Source: Alteromonas aestuariivivens | Lineage (GTDB): Bacteria; Pseudomonadota; Gammaproteobacteria; Enterobacterales; Alteromonadaceae | Direction: 5' to 3' | NCBI RefSeq assembly: GCF_003367475.1 | Contig: NZ_QRHA01000004.1 | Location: 62,001-126,000 of the forward strand | Length of the DNA stretch: 64,000 nucleotides | Shown here: positions 16,945-26,465 of the stretch, one piece after another | Layout: every line of letters starts with the position of its first letter | How positions within the stretch are numbered: position 1 is the stretch's first letter | Position numbers and translations under genes: made by a program | The notes under the pieces: generated by a model | Databases searched by the model: none | Told to the model about the DNA's origin: nothing | The model's input: the letters and a program-made list of their open reading frames with translations, nothing else

Positions 16945-17604
16945 ATGCAGAAACGTTGCCACAGTATTGTTGAAGATATTTTCGCGTTAATTTGCGCTGG
17001 CCTGTTCGTGGCATTTGGCGTGTATTTGTTCCAGTCCCAGAACCTGATGGTTGGCGGTGTTGCAGGCCTGGCACTGTTGGGTACCCACTGGCTGAGCCTG
17101 GATTTCAGTGTGCTGTTTTTTATCATCAACCTGCCGTTTTACCTGTTGGCCTGGCGGTATATCAGCAAACGTTTTACCTTGAACACTTTTACCACAGTAG
17201 CAACTGTGTCACTGATGAGTGAGTACCTGCCCCAATTCGTGAATATTTCTCAGGTTCACCCAATATTTGCGGCAATTTTTGGCGGTATTTTAATTGGGGT
17301 GGGCATGCTGATGATGTTTCGGCATACCTCAAGTATGGGCGGACTGGGCATTCTGGCGTTTTTTCTGCAAAGCCGCTTTGGCGTGCGTGCCGGCAGCTTT
17401 CAGCTGGCCGTCGACAGTGCCATCCTGCTCAGCGCACTGACGGTGATAGACGTTTCTCTGGTTATGATTTCCGTGCTGGCGGCGTTGTGCCTCAACATGG
17501 TAATTTCACTGAATCACCGCCCGGAGCGGTACAGCCTGCCCATGCGCCAGGCTAACGCATCGGAAGAGCTTGTTGATTCGGAGCTGCAAACACAAACCAG
17601 CTAG
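16945..17604 (+). CDS. YitT family (DUF161) membrane protein
   Basis: The product has 219 residues from ATG 16945. Longer in-frame starts exist, but upstream text is not membrane-like, and a TATAAT sequence at 16899-16904 could be a promoter element for this shorter form. About five to six membrane helices contain the family stretches NLMVGGVAGLALL and GVGMLMMFRHTSSMGGLGILAFFLQ. The C-terminal cytoplasmic DUF2179 domain found in Bacillus YitT is missing. Family members are poorly characterised, with some tied to substrate or ion transport. It converges on nagP, leaving six bases between the stops. Confidence 0.8.
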   Translation: MQKRCHSIVEDIFALICAGLFVAFGVYLFQSQNLMVGGVAGLALLGTHWLSLDFSVLFFIINLPFYLLAWRYISKRFTLNTFTTVATVSLMSEYLPQFVNISQVHPIFAAIFGGILIGVGMLMMFRHTSSMGGLGILAFFLQSRFGVRAGSFQLAVDSAILLSALTVIDVSLVMISVLAALCLNMVISLNHRPERYSLPMRQANASEELVDSELQTQTS

Positions 17605-17610
17605 GGCCTG

Positions 17611-18921
17611 TTAATTGTCAGCACGCTTCCAACTGCGTTTTTTGTGCCCGTAAAGGGCATAAAAAGCAATGAATACGTAACCCGGAATCAACAGCAGATA
17701 GGCGGTTTTTCTGCTCATGATTTCTGCCATGCTTCCGTATACCAGTGGCAAAACCGCCCCTCCGGCAATTCCCATAATCAGCATGGCTGAACCCCGCGCC
17801 GTCAGCGCTCCCAAATCCGCCAGCGCCAGAGGCCAGATGGCGGGCCAGCACATGGCATTGGCCAGCCCCAGCATGGCAATTAAAGCAATCGGGTCCGGTA
17901 TGACGGGTATCCCCGACCATCCCCATAAAGCTGAAGACACCCGATAGCTGTTTTCATCGCTTAATAGGATCAAAACCGACAGTAAGATTCCCAAAACCGC
18001 GGATGCCAGCAGCGCCTGACTCTGGCTGAGCCAACCCGGAACCAGCAACAGCCCCATTACGTAGCCCATTAACATGGCTGCCATTGTATAGGAAGTCAGG
18101 CTGGTCACGTTCTGCAGCCCCAATGAAGAGCCGTACAGGCCTATGGTGTCTCCCGCTATCACCTCAACACCAACATAGAAAAATATCGCCACTGCTCCCA
18201 ACACCAGCTGAGGGTGCCGAAAAATGTGTCTTTGCCCAAAACTCCTGTCTTCCTTCGGCTCATGGATATCCGGCAACGCCACCCGAAACAACGCGGCAGC
18301 CAATACCAGCATGATTACTGCCATGGCCACATAAGGTGCAATCACCTGATCAGCCATAGCCGCGACTTTAGCTTCCCGTGCCTGCGGCTGAAGAGTGGCA
18401 ACACTGGCAGCACTGACATCCTGAAAATTTGCCAGCACCAGTGCCGTAAACACCATCGGTGACAGCATACCCGCGCTCTTGTTAAGAAAGCCCATAACCG
18501 CAATTCTAACAGCCGCGTATTCCTGCGAGCCCAGCCGTACAACGTAAGGATTGGCTGCGGTTTGCAAAATGGTCAGCCCGCTGCCGACCACAAACTGCGC
18601 CAACAGAAATATTCCGAACCAGCGGGTGTAGGCTGCTGGCACAAACATCAGCAGACCCATCGCCACCAACACCAGACCGATCACCATGCCATTTTGATAA
18701 CCGGTTTTTTCCAGCACCCGCGACATGGGTAATGCCATTACCACAAAAGCGATGTAAAAGCAGAATGCCACCAACAGCGCCTGAACTTCATTCAGGTCAC
18801 AGATAATTTGCAAAAAGGGGATCAGAGCCCCGTTCAGCCAGGTAATAAACCCGAAAATAAAAAACAGCACCCCAATAGTGGCCATCGGCATCCAGGCAGG
18901 AAGGGCAGTATTCTTGGTCAT
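17611..18921 (-). CDS. nagP: N-acetylglucosamine permease, MFS FucP/NagP family
   Basis: The 436-residue, twelve-helix transporter carries the FucP/NagP hallmarks TWLNGALIPFLQ near residue 30, QTAANPYVVRLG near residue 120 and NAMCWPAIWPLALADLG in the C-terminal half. NagP of Shewanella-like bacteria imports GlcNAc by proton symport in place of a PTS. It is the last gene of a nagK-nagA-nagP operon; its ATG overlaps the nagA stop (ATGA), a typical translational coupling. GlcNAc delivered by chitin or peptidoglycan breakdown would enter here. A preference for another hexose cannot be excluded, but the context is strong. Confidence 0.88.
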   Translation of the reverse strand: MTKNTALPAWMPMATIGVLFFIFGFITWLNGALIPFLQIICDLNEVQALLVAFCFYIAFVVMALPMSRVLEKTGYQNGMVIGLVLVAMGLLMFVPAAYTRWFGIFLLAQFVVGSGLTILQTAANPYVVRLGSQEYAAVRIAVMGFLNKSAGMLSPMVFTALVLANFQDVSAASVATLQPQAREAKVAAMADQVIAPYVAMAVIMLVLAAALFRVALPDIHEPKEDRSFGQRHIFRHPQLVLGAVAIFFYVGVEVIAGDTIGLYGSSLGLQNVTSLTSYTMAAMLMGYVMGLLLVPGWLSQSQALLASAVLGILLSVLILLSDENSYRVSSALWGWSGIPVIPDPIALIAMLGLANAMCWPAIWPLALADLGALTARGSAMLIMGIAGGAVLPLVYGSMAEIMSRKTAYLLLIPGYVFIAFYALYGHKKRSWKRADN

Positions 18922-20063
18922 TCCACCGGTTCCTGATCATTCAGCTCGATTTTTGTCCCCTGTTGCCATAAATGGCGAATGGACAGATTTTCGTCCAGAC
19001 ACAGAAAACTCGCTGCGCTACCAACTGCAATCTGGCCCATGGTATCCTGCAACCCAAGCAGGGTAGCCGGTGTGGTACTGGCCATGGCAACGGCGTCCGC
19101 TAAATCGACCCGACACCAACTAACAGCGTTTCGAACAGCCTCTATCATCGTCAGGCATGAGCCTGCCAGGGTACCATCCGGCGTAGTCAGTTTATTGCCG
19201 TGGCGCAGAATTCGGGTATCAAAAAATTCAACGTCATTAAGCTCGGTGCCCGCTGGCGCCATAGCATCGGTGACCAGAATCATACGCTCAGGCCCCTTCG
19301 CCCGCATTGCAACCTGGCAGGTTTGAGGGGCCACGTGAAACCCATCCAAAATGAGGCCACAGTAGGAGTGAGCACTTGCCAACGCCACCCCGACCATGCC
19401 TGGTTCCCGGGATTGCATGGGCGACATGGCATTAAACAGATGGGTAAATCCAACCGCCCCGGCATCAAGGGCCTGCTCAACCTCGGCAGCGTTGGCATTG
19501 GAATGCCCCAAAAACACCAGAACCCCGGCCTGGCTTAGCGTTTGAATCACGCTCACTGGCACGGTTTCGGGCGCAAGTGTCACCATCACTTTCCCCAGTG
19601 CAGGGTCGCTGATAATGGCCAGTTCCCTGTCTGTAGGAGGCCGAATGAATTGCTCACTGTGCACACCTTTGCGTACAGTGCTCAACCAAGGCCCTTCGAA
19701 ATGCACACCGACAATACCGGCAACGCCCTGCTCTCGGGCTTTCACAATACTGGCTGCAGTGCGGGCCATAACCTCAACCGAGTCGGTGATGAGGGTTGGC
19801 AGCATTGCCGTGGTTCCAAAGCGACGATGGGCCTGCATCATTGTACTGATGGCATCCACGCTGCATTGCTGGTTCAGCAATACGCCACCACCGCCGTTGA
19901 CCTGAATATCAATAAACCCCGGCACAATTTTAAACGGATAATAATCTGCATCCGCAGCAGAGTCGGCTTGTCCAACGGCAACGATGCGCCCGGCCGTAAC
20001 TTCAATCAGCAGATCCCGCTGCCAGCCTGAAGGGGTTAATACCTGCTTACCTATCAGTTTCAT
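18918..20063 (-). CDS. nagA: N-acetylglucosamine-6-phosphate deacetylase
   Basis: The 381-residue protein is a cytosolic TIM-barrel amidohydrolase that converts GlcNAc-6-P to GlcN-6-P and acetate. It has FIDIQVNGGGGVLLNQ (Gln in place of one metal-binding His, as in single-metal gammaproteobacterial NagA), GVHFEGPWLS with the metal Glu, FLGHSNANAAEVEQAL, GFTHLFNAMSP and the catalytic aspartate in LVTDAMAPAG. GGGGG precedes the start. It is the middle gene of nagK-nagA-nagP and would receive GlcNAc-6-P both from the kinase and from MurQ. GlcN-6-P deaminase (nagB) is not in this window. Confidence 0.95.
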   Translation of the reverse strand: MKLIGKQVLTPSGWQRDLLIEVTAGRIVAVGQADSAADADYYPFKIVPGFIDIQVNGGGGVLLNQQCSVDAISTMMQAHRRFGTTAMLPTLITDSVEVMARTAASIVKAREQGVAGIVGVHFEGPWLSTVRKGVHSEQFIRPPTDRELAIISDPALGKVMVTLAPETVPVSVIQTLSQAGVLVFLGHSNANAAEVEQALDAGAVGFTHLFNAMSPMQSREPGMVGVALASAHSYCGLILDGFHVAPQTCQVAMRAKGPERMILVTDAMAPAGTELNDVEFFDTRILRHGNKLTTPDGTLAGSCLTMIEAVRNAVSWCRVDLADAVAMASTTPATLLGLQDTMGQIAVGSAASFLCLDENLSIRHLWQQGTKIELNDQEPVE

Positions 20064-20138
20064 TTCGCCCCCAAACCTGTACTAAACAGGCCAGAATAAT
20101 CCTACTTTTGCCTCTGACAACCCAACTCCCATTCATGT

Positions 20139-21059
20139 TCAACAGGCCTTCCGGCAAGATTTCATATAGAGCACCGCCCCCCATTCCGGGCCGGATTGCG
20201 CTTCAACAATTGCCTTTAATACATCGTCGGCCAACCAGGGCTGTATCTTTTCAGCCAGGCCTCCGGCGAGCACCAGTTTGCCCTCGCAATGAAGCAGTGC
20301 TCTGCGTGCAATCTCACTCAGGTAATCAGCGCCACTTTGCACCAGGGTTCCTGCCACTTCGCTGTTGCCGGTCTGCGCCAATTGCAATACCAAAGGTGCC
20401 AGTTCGGCAAATTGGGCAGGAGCTGCCAGATTGAGCAGGTTCACCAAATCGGCACTGTCTTCCGCCTGGTAATGCTGCAACACCGCATCCACCAGCGGGT
20501 CGTTGCCAACCACTCCGTCCATGGCCTCCAGGGTGTAGCTTGCTGCCTGCCTGCCAAGCCAGGCACCACTGCCTTTATCTCCCAGTTGGAACCCATGCCC
20601 GCCTGACTGGATCAGCTTCCCATCGTGCAGGGCGGCGGCGCAGGAACCGGTTCCGGTAATAAGCACTGCACCGTTTCGGCCCAAGTGAGCGCCCAGTATT
20701 GCGGTATGAAGATCTGAAGTGAAACAGAAACTGTAAAATGGGTGTTGCCAATGGCTGAGCATTGCGTTTGCAGATGGCACATTCGCCCCTGCAAGACCTG
20801 CTGCAACCGGGGTGCGTTCAAATTGGCCGGGTTCAGCCAAGCCGGCATCTGCCAGGGCCGCAGTAACGGATTCGACAAGAGAATGGAGTGCACCATCCGG
20901 CTCGCGGGCAATATTGGCCGGGCCTCCAACTCCTGTACCCAAACACTGACCCTGAAAGTCAAACACCTGGGCGCGACATTTGGTGCCGCCGCCGTCCACG
21001 CCAACATAGTACTGTGAATCTGATCCCAGCTGTTTATCTTCGTCCATCACCAATAACAC
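20139..21059 (-). CDS. nagK: BadF/BadG-family N-acetylhexosamine kinase (GlcNAc, possibly MurNAc)
   Basis: The ~300-residue protein has the ASKHA fold of the BadF/BadG/BcrA/BcrD family: phosphate-binding GVDGGGTKCRAQVFD near the N-terminus, a second site ITGTGSCAAALHDGKL and GGHGFQLGDKGSGAWLG. Members include Shewanella NagK (GlcNAc kinase) and clostridial MurK, which phosphorylates both MurNAc and GlcNAc. No other sugar kinase is visible near murQ, so dual specificity is plausible. The start is uncertain: GTG 21059, GTG 21050 and ATG 21047 are in frame, with no clear ribosome site. It is the first gene of nagK-nagA-nagP, with 75 bases before nagA. Confidence 0.88.
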   Translation of the reverse strand: MLLVMDEDKQLGSDSQYYVGVDGGGTKCRAQVFDFQGQCLGTGVGGPANIAREPDGALHSLVESVTAALADAGLAEPGQFERTPVAAGLAGANVPSANAMLSHWQHPFYSFCFTSDLHTAILGAHLGRNGAVLITGTGSCAAALHDGKLIQSGGHGFQLGDKGSGAWLGRQAASYTLEAMDGVVGNDPLVDAVLQHYQAEDSADLVNLLNLAAPAQFAELAPLVLQLAQTGNSEVAGTLVQSGADYLSEIARRALLHCEGKLVLAGGLAEKIQPWLADDVLKAIVEAQSGPEWGAVLYMKSCRKAC

Positions 21060-21170
21060 TTGATAGCCACCACAACGTGCGAGCTAAGGTAGCAGCGGCG
21101 CTCAATTACCTCAAGTACCCGAATTAAGATGAAAAAAATAACCAGTGAAAAAGGAGATTGAAAGCCACAA

Positions 21171-21197
21171 TTAAAAAAGCCCGGCATTGCCAGGCTT
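21171..21197 (-). terminator. Intrinsic terminator on the minus strand
   Basis: AAGCC-C-GGC (from 21177) pairs with GCC-A-GGCTT (to 21197) around a 3-base loop with one mismatch. Read on the minus strand the stem is followed by a TTTTTT run (21178-21173). It lies 18 bases after the stop of the 69-codon ORF and separates it from nagK. Confidence 0.7.
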
Positions 21198-21214
21198 GAA
21201 CATCCTTGAACTAC

Positions 21215-21424
21215 TTAGACGGTTTCTTCGGCACAGGACGGGAATACGCCCCCCGATTTACTCTTGGTCTTGAGTAAGTGGTACGCATAAGGTTCCTTGG
21301 TTAATTGTTTGAGTAGGATACTTACCCAATCAAGATTATGCTGTTCTACTGTTTGATTGGGCAGAGCCAGTATAAAGGAGTTCTGCCAGCCTTGGCGATA
21401 GGACAAAAGCATTTTTTCGTTCAA
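21215..21424 (-). CDS. Small protein of unknown function between alr and nagK
   Basis: This ORF has up to 69 codons from TTG 21424; ATG 21412 is the alternative, giving 65. Neither start has a strong ribosome site. The protein is soluble, with a Trp-rich first half (YRQGWQNSFILALPNQ, LDWVSILLKQL) and a basic, Ser-rich C-terminus. I recognise no family. A good intrinsic terminator directly after its stop and its position 63 bases after alr favour a real gene co-transcribed with alr, but chance is possible. Confidence 0.4.
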   Translation of the reverse strand: MNEKMLLSYRQGWQNSFILALPNQTVEQHNLDWVSILLKQLTKEPYAYHLLKTKSKSGGVFPSCAEETV

Positions 21425-21487
21425 AATTTCAACACAATGCTAACAATTCGTCGCCAGCCCGCTAAAAATCAGGCCTGACACCAGAGG

Positions 21488-22567
21488 TCAGACATGCTTA
21501 ACAATTCGCGGAACCCTCATAGAAAGCCGGGTCAGCAGTTCGTAGGAGATAGTTCCGGCCGCATGGGCCACTTCATCTACCGGAATTGTATTGCCCCATA
21601 ACTCTACTCTGTCACCGGGATAAACGGGCTCCAGGTCAGTGACATCCACGGTGATCATATCCATCGATACCCGCCCGGCGAGGCTGGCCCGCTGACCATT
21701 TACAGCCACCGGAGTGCCATTCGGACAATGGCGAGGATAGCCGTCGGCGTAGCCAATCGCTACGGTAGCGATTCGGCTCGGCCGGGTTGCCCGCCAAGCC
21801 TGCCCGTATCCGACTGATTCTCCACTGGCAACGTTTCGCACCGCCATTACCGAGCTGCGCAATGTCATGGCAGGACGAAGCTCAGGGGCTCCGTCTACCG
21901 GCTTAACCAGTGGCTCACCACCGTACATTGCAATACCTACCCGGTTCCAGTCACCATGGCTGGCTGGCCAGCCAACCGTTGCCGGCGAGTTTGCCATACT
22001 GACAGCAAGCCCGGTTTGCTCACGCAGCAGGCTGAATCGCAGCAGTTGCTCACGGGTAAAGGGGTTATCGGGGTCATCCGCTGAAGCAAAATGCGTGGTC
22101 AGTACAGTTTGTGAAGAAAATACCGGAGCGTATTTGTCCAGCATTGGCAGCACCTGCCCTGGCTCAAAACCGAGACGGTGCATTCCGGTATCCACCTTAA
22201 GCCACACAACCGGGCGCTGTGACGACGGGCATCTGGCAAGCCAGGCCAGTTGTTGTTCCGTGTGCGCAACCAGTATGCAGTTGTGCTGCGCCGCCAGCTG
22301 ACATTCCCGATCCTGATGCGGCCCTTCCAGCACCACAATCGGCGCGGTAATCCCGGCCTCACGCAATGCCAGCGCTTCTTCGATTATCGCCACGGCAAAC
22401 TGGCCGCACTGGCCTCTCAGCAATCGGGCTACATTCACCGCACCATGCCCATAGGCGTCCGCTTTGATAACCGCCATGGTCTTACTGGTTGGAGCCAGCG
22501 CGGACAAAGCCTTGTAGTTATCAATAATGGCATCGGCGTGGATGATTGCCTGGGTCTGTCTGCTCAA
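21488..22567 (-). CDS. alr: Alanine racemase
   Basis: The 359-residue PLP enzyme interconverts L- and D-alanine. The PLP-lysine motif AVIKADAYGHGAV is near residue 32. Other motifs are VWLKVDTGMHRLGF, MANSPATVGW, GIAMYGG, VGYGQAWRATRPSRIATVAIGYADGYPR and RVSMDMITVDVT. It is close to murQ, namZ and gamma-glutamyltransferase, so it may act catabolically (like DadX), turning D-Ala from peptide stems into L-Ala. It could equally be the housekeeping cell-wall enzyme. It is divergent from the symporter gene, with 124 bases between the chosen starts. Confidence 0.95.
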   Translation of the reverse strand: MSRQTQAIIHADAIIDNYKALSALAPTSKTMAVIKADAYGHGAVNVARLLRGQCGQFAVAIIEEALALREAGITAPIVVLEGPHQDRECQLAAQHNCILVAHTEQQLAWLARCPSSQRPVVWLKVDTGMHRLGFEPGQVLPMLDKYAPVFSSQTVLTTHFASADDPDNPFTREQLLRFSLLREQTGLAVSMANSPATVGWPASHGDWNRVGIAMYGGEPLVKPVDGAPELRPAMTLRSSVMAVRNVASGESVGYGQAWRATRPSRIATVAIGYADGYPRHCPNGTPVAVNGQRASLAGRVSMDMITVDVTDLEPVYPGDRVELWGNTIPVDEVAHAAGTISYELLTRLSMRVPRIVKHV

Positions 22568-22641
22568 CGTCTACCTGCTTAAGTACTTGTTTGAAAACAA
22601 AGTCCCAGTGTACCACGAGAAAAATCGGAGAAAATTCCAAC

Positions 22642-22670
22642 TTCACAATATATTTGCAATAATCTATTCT
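22642..22670 (+). promoter_or_regulatory. Candidate promoter of the symporter-murQ-namZ operon
   Basis: TTCACA (22642-22647) and TATTCT (22665-22670) are spaced by 17 bases, 22 bases before the preferred symporter start. Just upstream is a small imperfect inverted repeat, GGAGAAAATTCC (22627-22638 region). No match to the NagR or MurR operators I know was found. Confidence 0.4.
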
Positions 22671-22691
22671 CAGCTTCACCCATTCAGCCTG

Positions 22692-24281
22692 ATGGACCTT
22701 ATGCTTAGTCAGTACTCCGGCGCCGATGTCCTGGTATTTTTCCTGTATGCCCTGTTGTTACTGGCCAGCGGCTGGGTACTGAATCAAAAGTCCCGCAGCA
22801 GCGACGACTACTTTCTTGGTGCACACCGAATGCCGGTTTGGGTAGTGGCTGTTTCAGTGTTGGCAACCTCTCAGTCTGCCGCCACGTTTCTCGGCGGGCC
22901 TGATCAGGGTTACCGCGGCGACCTCACTTACCTGAGCACCAACATTGCGGCCTTTCTCGCAGCGATATTTGTCGCAATTTTTCTGATGCCAAAGTTCTAC
23001 CAAAACAGGGTTTACACCGTTTACGAACTGGTTGAACAGCGCTTCGGCGCAGCGGCCAAACGTCAGGCCGGGCTGATGTATTTATCGGGGCGGGTATTTG
23101 CCAGCGGAGCGCGCCTGTACATGGCAGCCCTCGCCGTTGCCATGATCCTGTTTGGCGACATTCAGGCCAGCAGTGTCATTACCGCTACCATTGTCATCAC
23201 CCTCACTGGTTTGCTTTACACAGTATACGGTGGCATCCGCACAGTTATATACACTGACGTAATACAGGCCACAGTTTACGTCGTTGCAGCCATCGCGGTT
23301 ATTGTCGTGCTGCTGCAGGCCATTCCAGTCAGTACCCAGGACATAATTCACGCGCTGCAACAACCCGCCGACGGACAACCTTCCAAATTGCGCCTGCTGA
23401 ATACCGGGCTGGATTTCAGCAACAGCGGCGTGTTCAGCCTGGCCTCGGTACTGACCGGCTTTGTGTTACTCAATATCGCCGCTTTTGGCCTCGACCAAGA
23501 TATGACCCAGCGGGTGCTGACCTGCAAGGATGCCCTTTCCGGCAGCCGGGCTATGCTGATGTCAGTGGTCATGCTGATACCGGTTATGCTGCTGTTCTTG
23601 GTCATTGGGCTGCTGCTGTATGTGTATTACCAGCGCCCCGACCTGATGAACACCGGTGCTCCCAGTTTTGCCGGCCAGACCGTCACCATATTTATGTATT
23701 ATGTACTCAACGAGTTACCGCACGGTGTGAAAGGTCTTGTCACCGTTGGCATTCTGGCGGCGTCGCTTTCTACCCTGAATTCCGGGCTCAACGCCATGTC
23801 CAGCGTCCTGGTCCAGGACTTATACCGGCCCTGGCGACAGCAACGGGGCCACACTCTCGATGAGCAGCATTACGTTAATGCCGGGCGTCTGGGAATGGTG
23901 GCGGTTGCCCTGGCTCTGGGCATAATGGCCTGCCTGTGCTTTTACTGGCAGCAATACACTCAAACACCTCTGCTGCAATTTGCATTAGGGGTAATGGTAT
24001 TTTCGTACAGCGGCTTGCTGGGCGTGTATTTTACCACCCTGTTCAGTCGTCGCGGCAACGCCACTACCGTACCGCTGGCGCTGGGAACTGGCTTTCTTAC
24101 TCCACTAATGATGCAGCCGTTCGTCCAGCCACTGTGGTTACCCGAATCATTGCAATTTGAACTGGGTTTTACCTGGCAACTGGTAATTGGCTGTACCGTT
24201 TCCACCCTGATTTGCGCAGCAGGCAGCGCCCGGGAAACGGAAGCCTTACCGGCTGCCGACAACAATGTCACTCATATCTAA
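22692..24281 (+). CDS. Sodium/solute symporter (SSS family), candidate MurNAc transporter
   Basis: From ATG 22692 the protein has 529 residues and about 13 membrane helices, the usual SSS size. A longer frame starts at 22527 inside alr, but its extra N-terminus is not family-like. SSS features include [61 protein letters not shown] and [25 protein letters not shown]. It sits 13 bases before murQ and is divergent from alr. In Tannerella forsythia an SSS protein (MurT) is linked to murK and murQ and imports MurNAc, so the same role is proposed here by context. Muropeptides, GlcNAc-MurNAc or another solute remain possible. Confidence 0.85.
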   Translation: MDLMLSQYSGADVLVFFLYALLLLASGWVLNQKSRSSDDYFLGAHRMPVWVVAVSVLATSQSAATFLGGPDQGYRGDLTYLSTNIAAFLAAIFVAIFLMPKFYQNRVYTVYELVEQRFGAAAKRQAGLMYLSGRVFASGARLYMAALAVAMILFGDIQASSVITATIVITLTGLLYTVYGGIRTVIYTDVIQATVYVVAAIAVIVVLLQAIPVSTQDIIHALQQPADGQPSKLRLLNTGLDFSNSGVFSLASVLTGFVLLNIAAFGLDQDMTQRVLTCKDALSGSRAMLMSVVMLIPVMLLFLVIGLLLYVYYQRPDLMNTGAPSFAGQTVTIFMYYVLNELPHGVKGLVTVGILAASLSTLNSGLNAMSSVLVQDLYRPWRQQRGHTLDEQHYVNAGRLGMVAVALALGIMACLCFYWQQYTQTPLLQFALGVMVFSYSGLLGVYFTTLFSRRGNATTVPLALGTGFLTPLMMQPFVQPLWLPESLQFELGFTWQLVIGCTVSTLICAAGSARETEALPAADNNVTHI

Positions 24282-24294
24282 TACAGGTTCGTTC

Positions 24295-25227
24295 ATGCAA
24301 AAACACACACCCTCAAACGCGACTCTGCTTAATCAGCTCGATCGCATTATTTCTGAAGGGCGCAACCCGGATACACTGGATATTGACTTACTGCCCACCA
24401 GTGAAATTCTAGACAAAATTAACCGCGAAGACGCCAAAGTTGCACAAGCGGTCAAGCAGGAAATTCCGCATATTGCCGAAGCGGTGGAGGCCATTGTTAA
24501 AAGCTTTCAGGCTGGCGGACGGCTGGTTTACCAGGGCGCCGGTACCAGCGGGCGGCTTGGCATACTGGATGCGGTAGAATGCCGCCCCACCTTCAGTGTG
24601 CCCGATAATATGGTATGCGGCATCATTGCCGGTGGCGAAACTGCCATACAGCACGCAGTAGAAGGCGCGGAGGACAACGAGGCCCAGGGGCGTGCTGATC
24701 TTCAGGCAATTGGCTTTAACCGCAATGACACACTGGTCGGCCTCTCAGCAAGTGGCCGCACCCCCTACGTTCTGGGCGGCCTGAAATACGCTGCCGAGTT
24801 GGAATGCGCGACGGTTTCGATTACCTGCAACCCGGGCTCTGACCTGCTGACCCATGCCCAGATTGGCATTTGCCCGGTGGTCGGCCCGGAAAGCCTGACC
24901 GGTTCCACCCGCATGAAATCCGGCACCGCGCAAAAACTCGTGCTCAATATGCTCAGTACCGCCAGCATGATCAAGATGGGCAAAACCTACCAGAACCTGA
25001 TGGTAGATGTGAACGCCAGCAATGAGAAACTGCGCGCACGCGCCATTCGCATTGTGATGCAGGCCACCGACTGCGATGAGGCTGCGGCGGCGAGCGCGCT
25101 AAAAGCAGCAAACAACCAGGCCAAACTGGCGATCCTAATGATCCTGACCAACAGCAACGCAGAACAGGCAGCCAGCCAGTTGGCGGAGCACCAGGGTTTT
25201 CTGCGTAAGGCCGTGCAAGCAAAATGA
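24295..25227 (+). CDS. murQ: N-acetylmuramic acid 6-phosphate etherase
   Basis: The 310-residue SIS-fold enzyme cleaves the lactyl ether of MurNAc-6-P to GlcNAc-6-P and D-lactate in the cytosol. It aligns closely with E. coli MurQ throughout: [22 protein letters not shown] and [11 protein letters not shown] hold the two conserved glutamates, followed by [32 protein letters not shown] and [14 protein letters not shown] prefer ATG 24295, since ATG 24265 within the previous gene lacks a ribosome site. Its stop overlaps the namZ start by 4 bases. This is the diagnostic gene for MurNAc use. Confidence 0.97.
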   Translation: MQKHTPSNATLLNQLDRIISEGRNPDTLDIDLLPTSEILDKINREDAKVAQAVKQEIPHIAEAVEAIVKSFQAGGRLVYQGAGTSGRLGILDAVECRPTFSVPDNMVCGIIAGGETAIQHAVEGAEDNEAQGRADLQAIGFNRNDTLVGLSASGRTPYVLGGLKYAAELECATVSITCNPGSDLLTHAQIGICPVVGPESLTGSTRMKSGTAQKLVLNMLSTASMIKMGKTYQNLMVDVNASNEKLRARAIRIVMQATDCDEAAAASALKAANNQAKLAILMILTNSNAEQAASQLAEHQGFLRKAVQAK

Positions 25228-26381
25228 ATGTTCAGCGCCGTTTTTTTCTGCTCACCTGCCTGCTGATTCCTGGCATATGTCAGGCCATGACAACAGCGGC
25301 GGAACAAAGCCAGCTCTACCTGCCCAAGCTGCAGAACAAACAGGTAGCACTGGTGGTAAACCAGACCTCGATGGTGGGAAATACCCACCTGGCAGACTAC
25401 CTGCTGGAAAACGGCATCAAAGTTTCACGGGTGCTGGCGCCGGAACACGGATTCCGCGGCCAGAGCGGTGCCGGCGAACACATTGCGGATGGAAGGGATG
25501 ACAAAACCGGCCTGCCAATATTGTCCATATACGGCAAAACCCGTAAACCCACCCCAGAGATGCTCGAAGGCATAGATACTCTGGTGTTTGATATTCAGGA
25601 TGTCGGCGCACGATTTTACACCTACATCAGCAGCCTGCACTACGTCATGGAAGCGGCTGCCGAGCAGGGTGTGGCTGTGATGGTACTGGACCGCCCCAAT
25701 CCCAATGGCCGCTTTGTGGATGGCCCCGTTCTTCAGCGTTCGTTTCAGTCGTTTGTGGGTATGCACCCCATCCCGGTGCTTCACGGCATGACCGTAGGTG
25801 AGCTGGCGCGAATGATAAAAGGCGAAGGCTGGATAAATCAGGCGGGCAAGCTCGGTCTTACCGTGATCCCGGTCAGTGACTACAATAAGTCCCAATCCTA
25901 CCCTCTGCCGGTAGCTCCCAGCCCGAACCTGCCCAATGCCACGGCAGTAAGGCTATACCCGTCATTGTGTTTTTTTGAGGCTACCACCGTCAGTGTCGGG
26001 CGCGGAACCGACTGGCCATTTCAGGTTATCGGCCACGACAGGGTTCCTTTGGGCACCTTTGAATTTACTCCGCAAAGCCGCCCGCAAAGCGCCCCTCAAC
26101 CCAAACTGCAGGGCAAAACCCTGATGGGCCAGGACTTAAGGTTTGCCCATATTGAAGGCCTTGACTTAACCCTGTTCATGGAAACCTACCAGCGGTTTGC
26201 ACAACGGGGTGAAACCTTCTTTTCCAGCCCGGATTTTATGGACAAGCTGAGCGGCACCGATGAACTGCGCAAAGCCATCGAGGCAGGTAAAAGCGCCGAA
26301 GAAATTCGCGCCAGCTGGCAGCCCGCCCTGAACGAATTCAAGCGCCTGCGCCAACCCTATCTGCTCTATCCGGGGAGCTGA
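25224..26381 (+). CDS. namZ: Exo-beta-N-acetylmuramidase NamZ (DUF1343)
   Basis: The 385-residue precursor has a signal peptide (residues 1-21, ending GICQA), so it acts in the periplasm or outside. It is a full DUF1343 protein: [26 protein letters not shown] (Glu74, matching the glutamate proposed as catalytic in Bacillus NamZ), [61 protein letters not shown] and [14 protein letters not shown]. NamZ removes MurNAc from the non-reducing end of peptidoglycan fragments after the peptide and GlcNAc caps are taken off. It is coupled to murQ by a 4-base overlap, directly supporting the pathway. Confidence 0.93.
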   Translation: MNVQRRFFLLTCLLIPGICQAMTTAAEQSQLYLPKLQNKQVALVVNQTSMVGNTHLADYLLENGIKVSRVLAPEHGFRGQSGAGEHIADGRDDKTGLPILSIYGKTRKPTPEMLEGIDTLVFDIQDVGARFYTYISSLHYVMEAAAEQGVAVMVLDRPNPNGRFVDGPVLQRSFQSFVGMHPIPVLHGMTVGELARMIKGEGWINQAGKLGLTVIPVSDYNKSQSYPLPVAPSPNLPNATAVRLYPSLCFFEATTVSVGRGTDWPFQVIGHDRVPLGTFEFTPQSRPQSAPQPKLQGKTLMGQDLRFAHIEGLDLTLFMETYQRFAQRGETFFSSPDFMDKLSGTDELRKAIEAGKSAEEIRASWQPALNEFKRLRQPYLLYPGS

Positions 26382-26465
26382 GCATTGCACAGAACAGATA
26401 CAAAGCCATTGCCAGGCCCAACAAAATCCCCTTAAATAACCCTAACCTTTTCAAGGAGCGCCAAT

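Noticed and set aside
22568..22691. NagR/MurR operator in the alr-symporter gap
   Set aside because: Only an imperfect GGAGAAAATTCC repeat is seen; no match to known operators.
22527..22691. Longer N-terminus for the SSS symporter
   Set aside because: Would overlap alr and adds a segment unlike SSS proteins; ATG 22692 gives the usual length.
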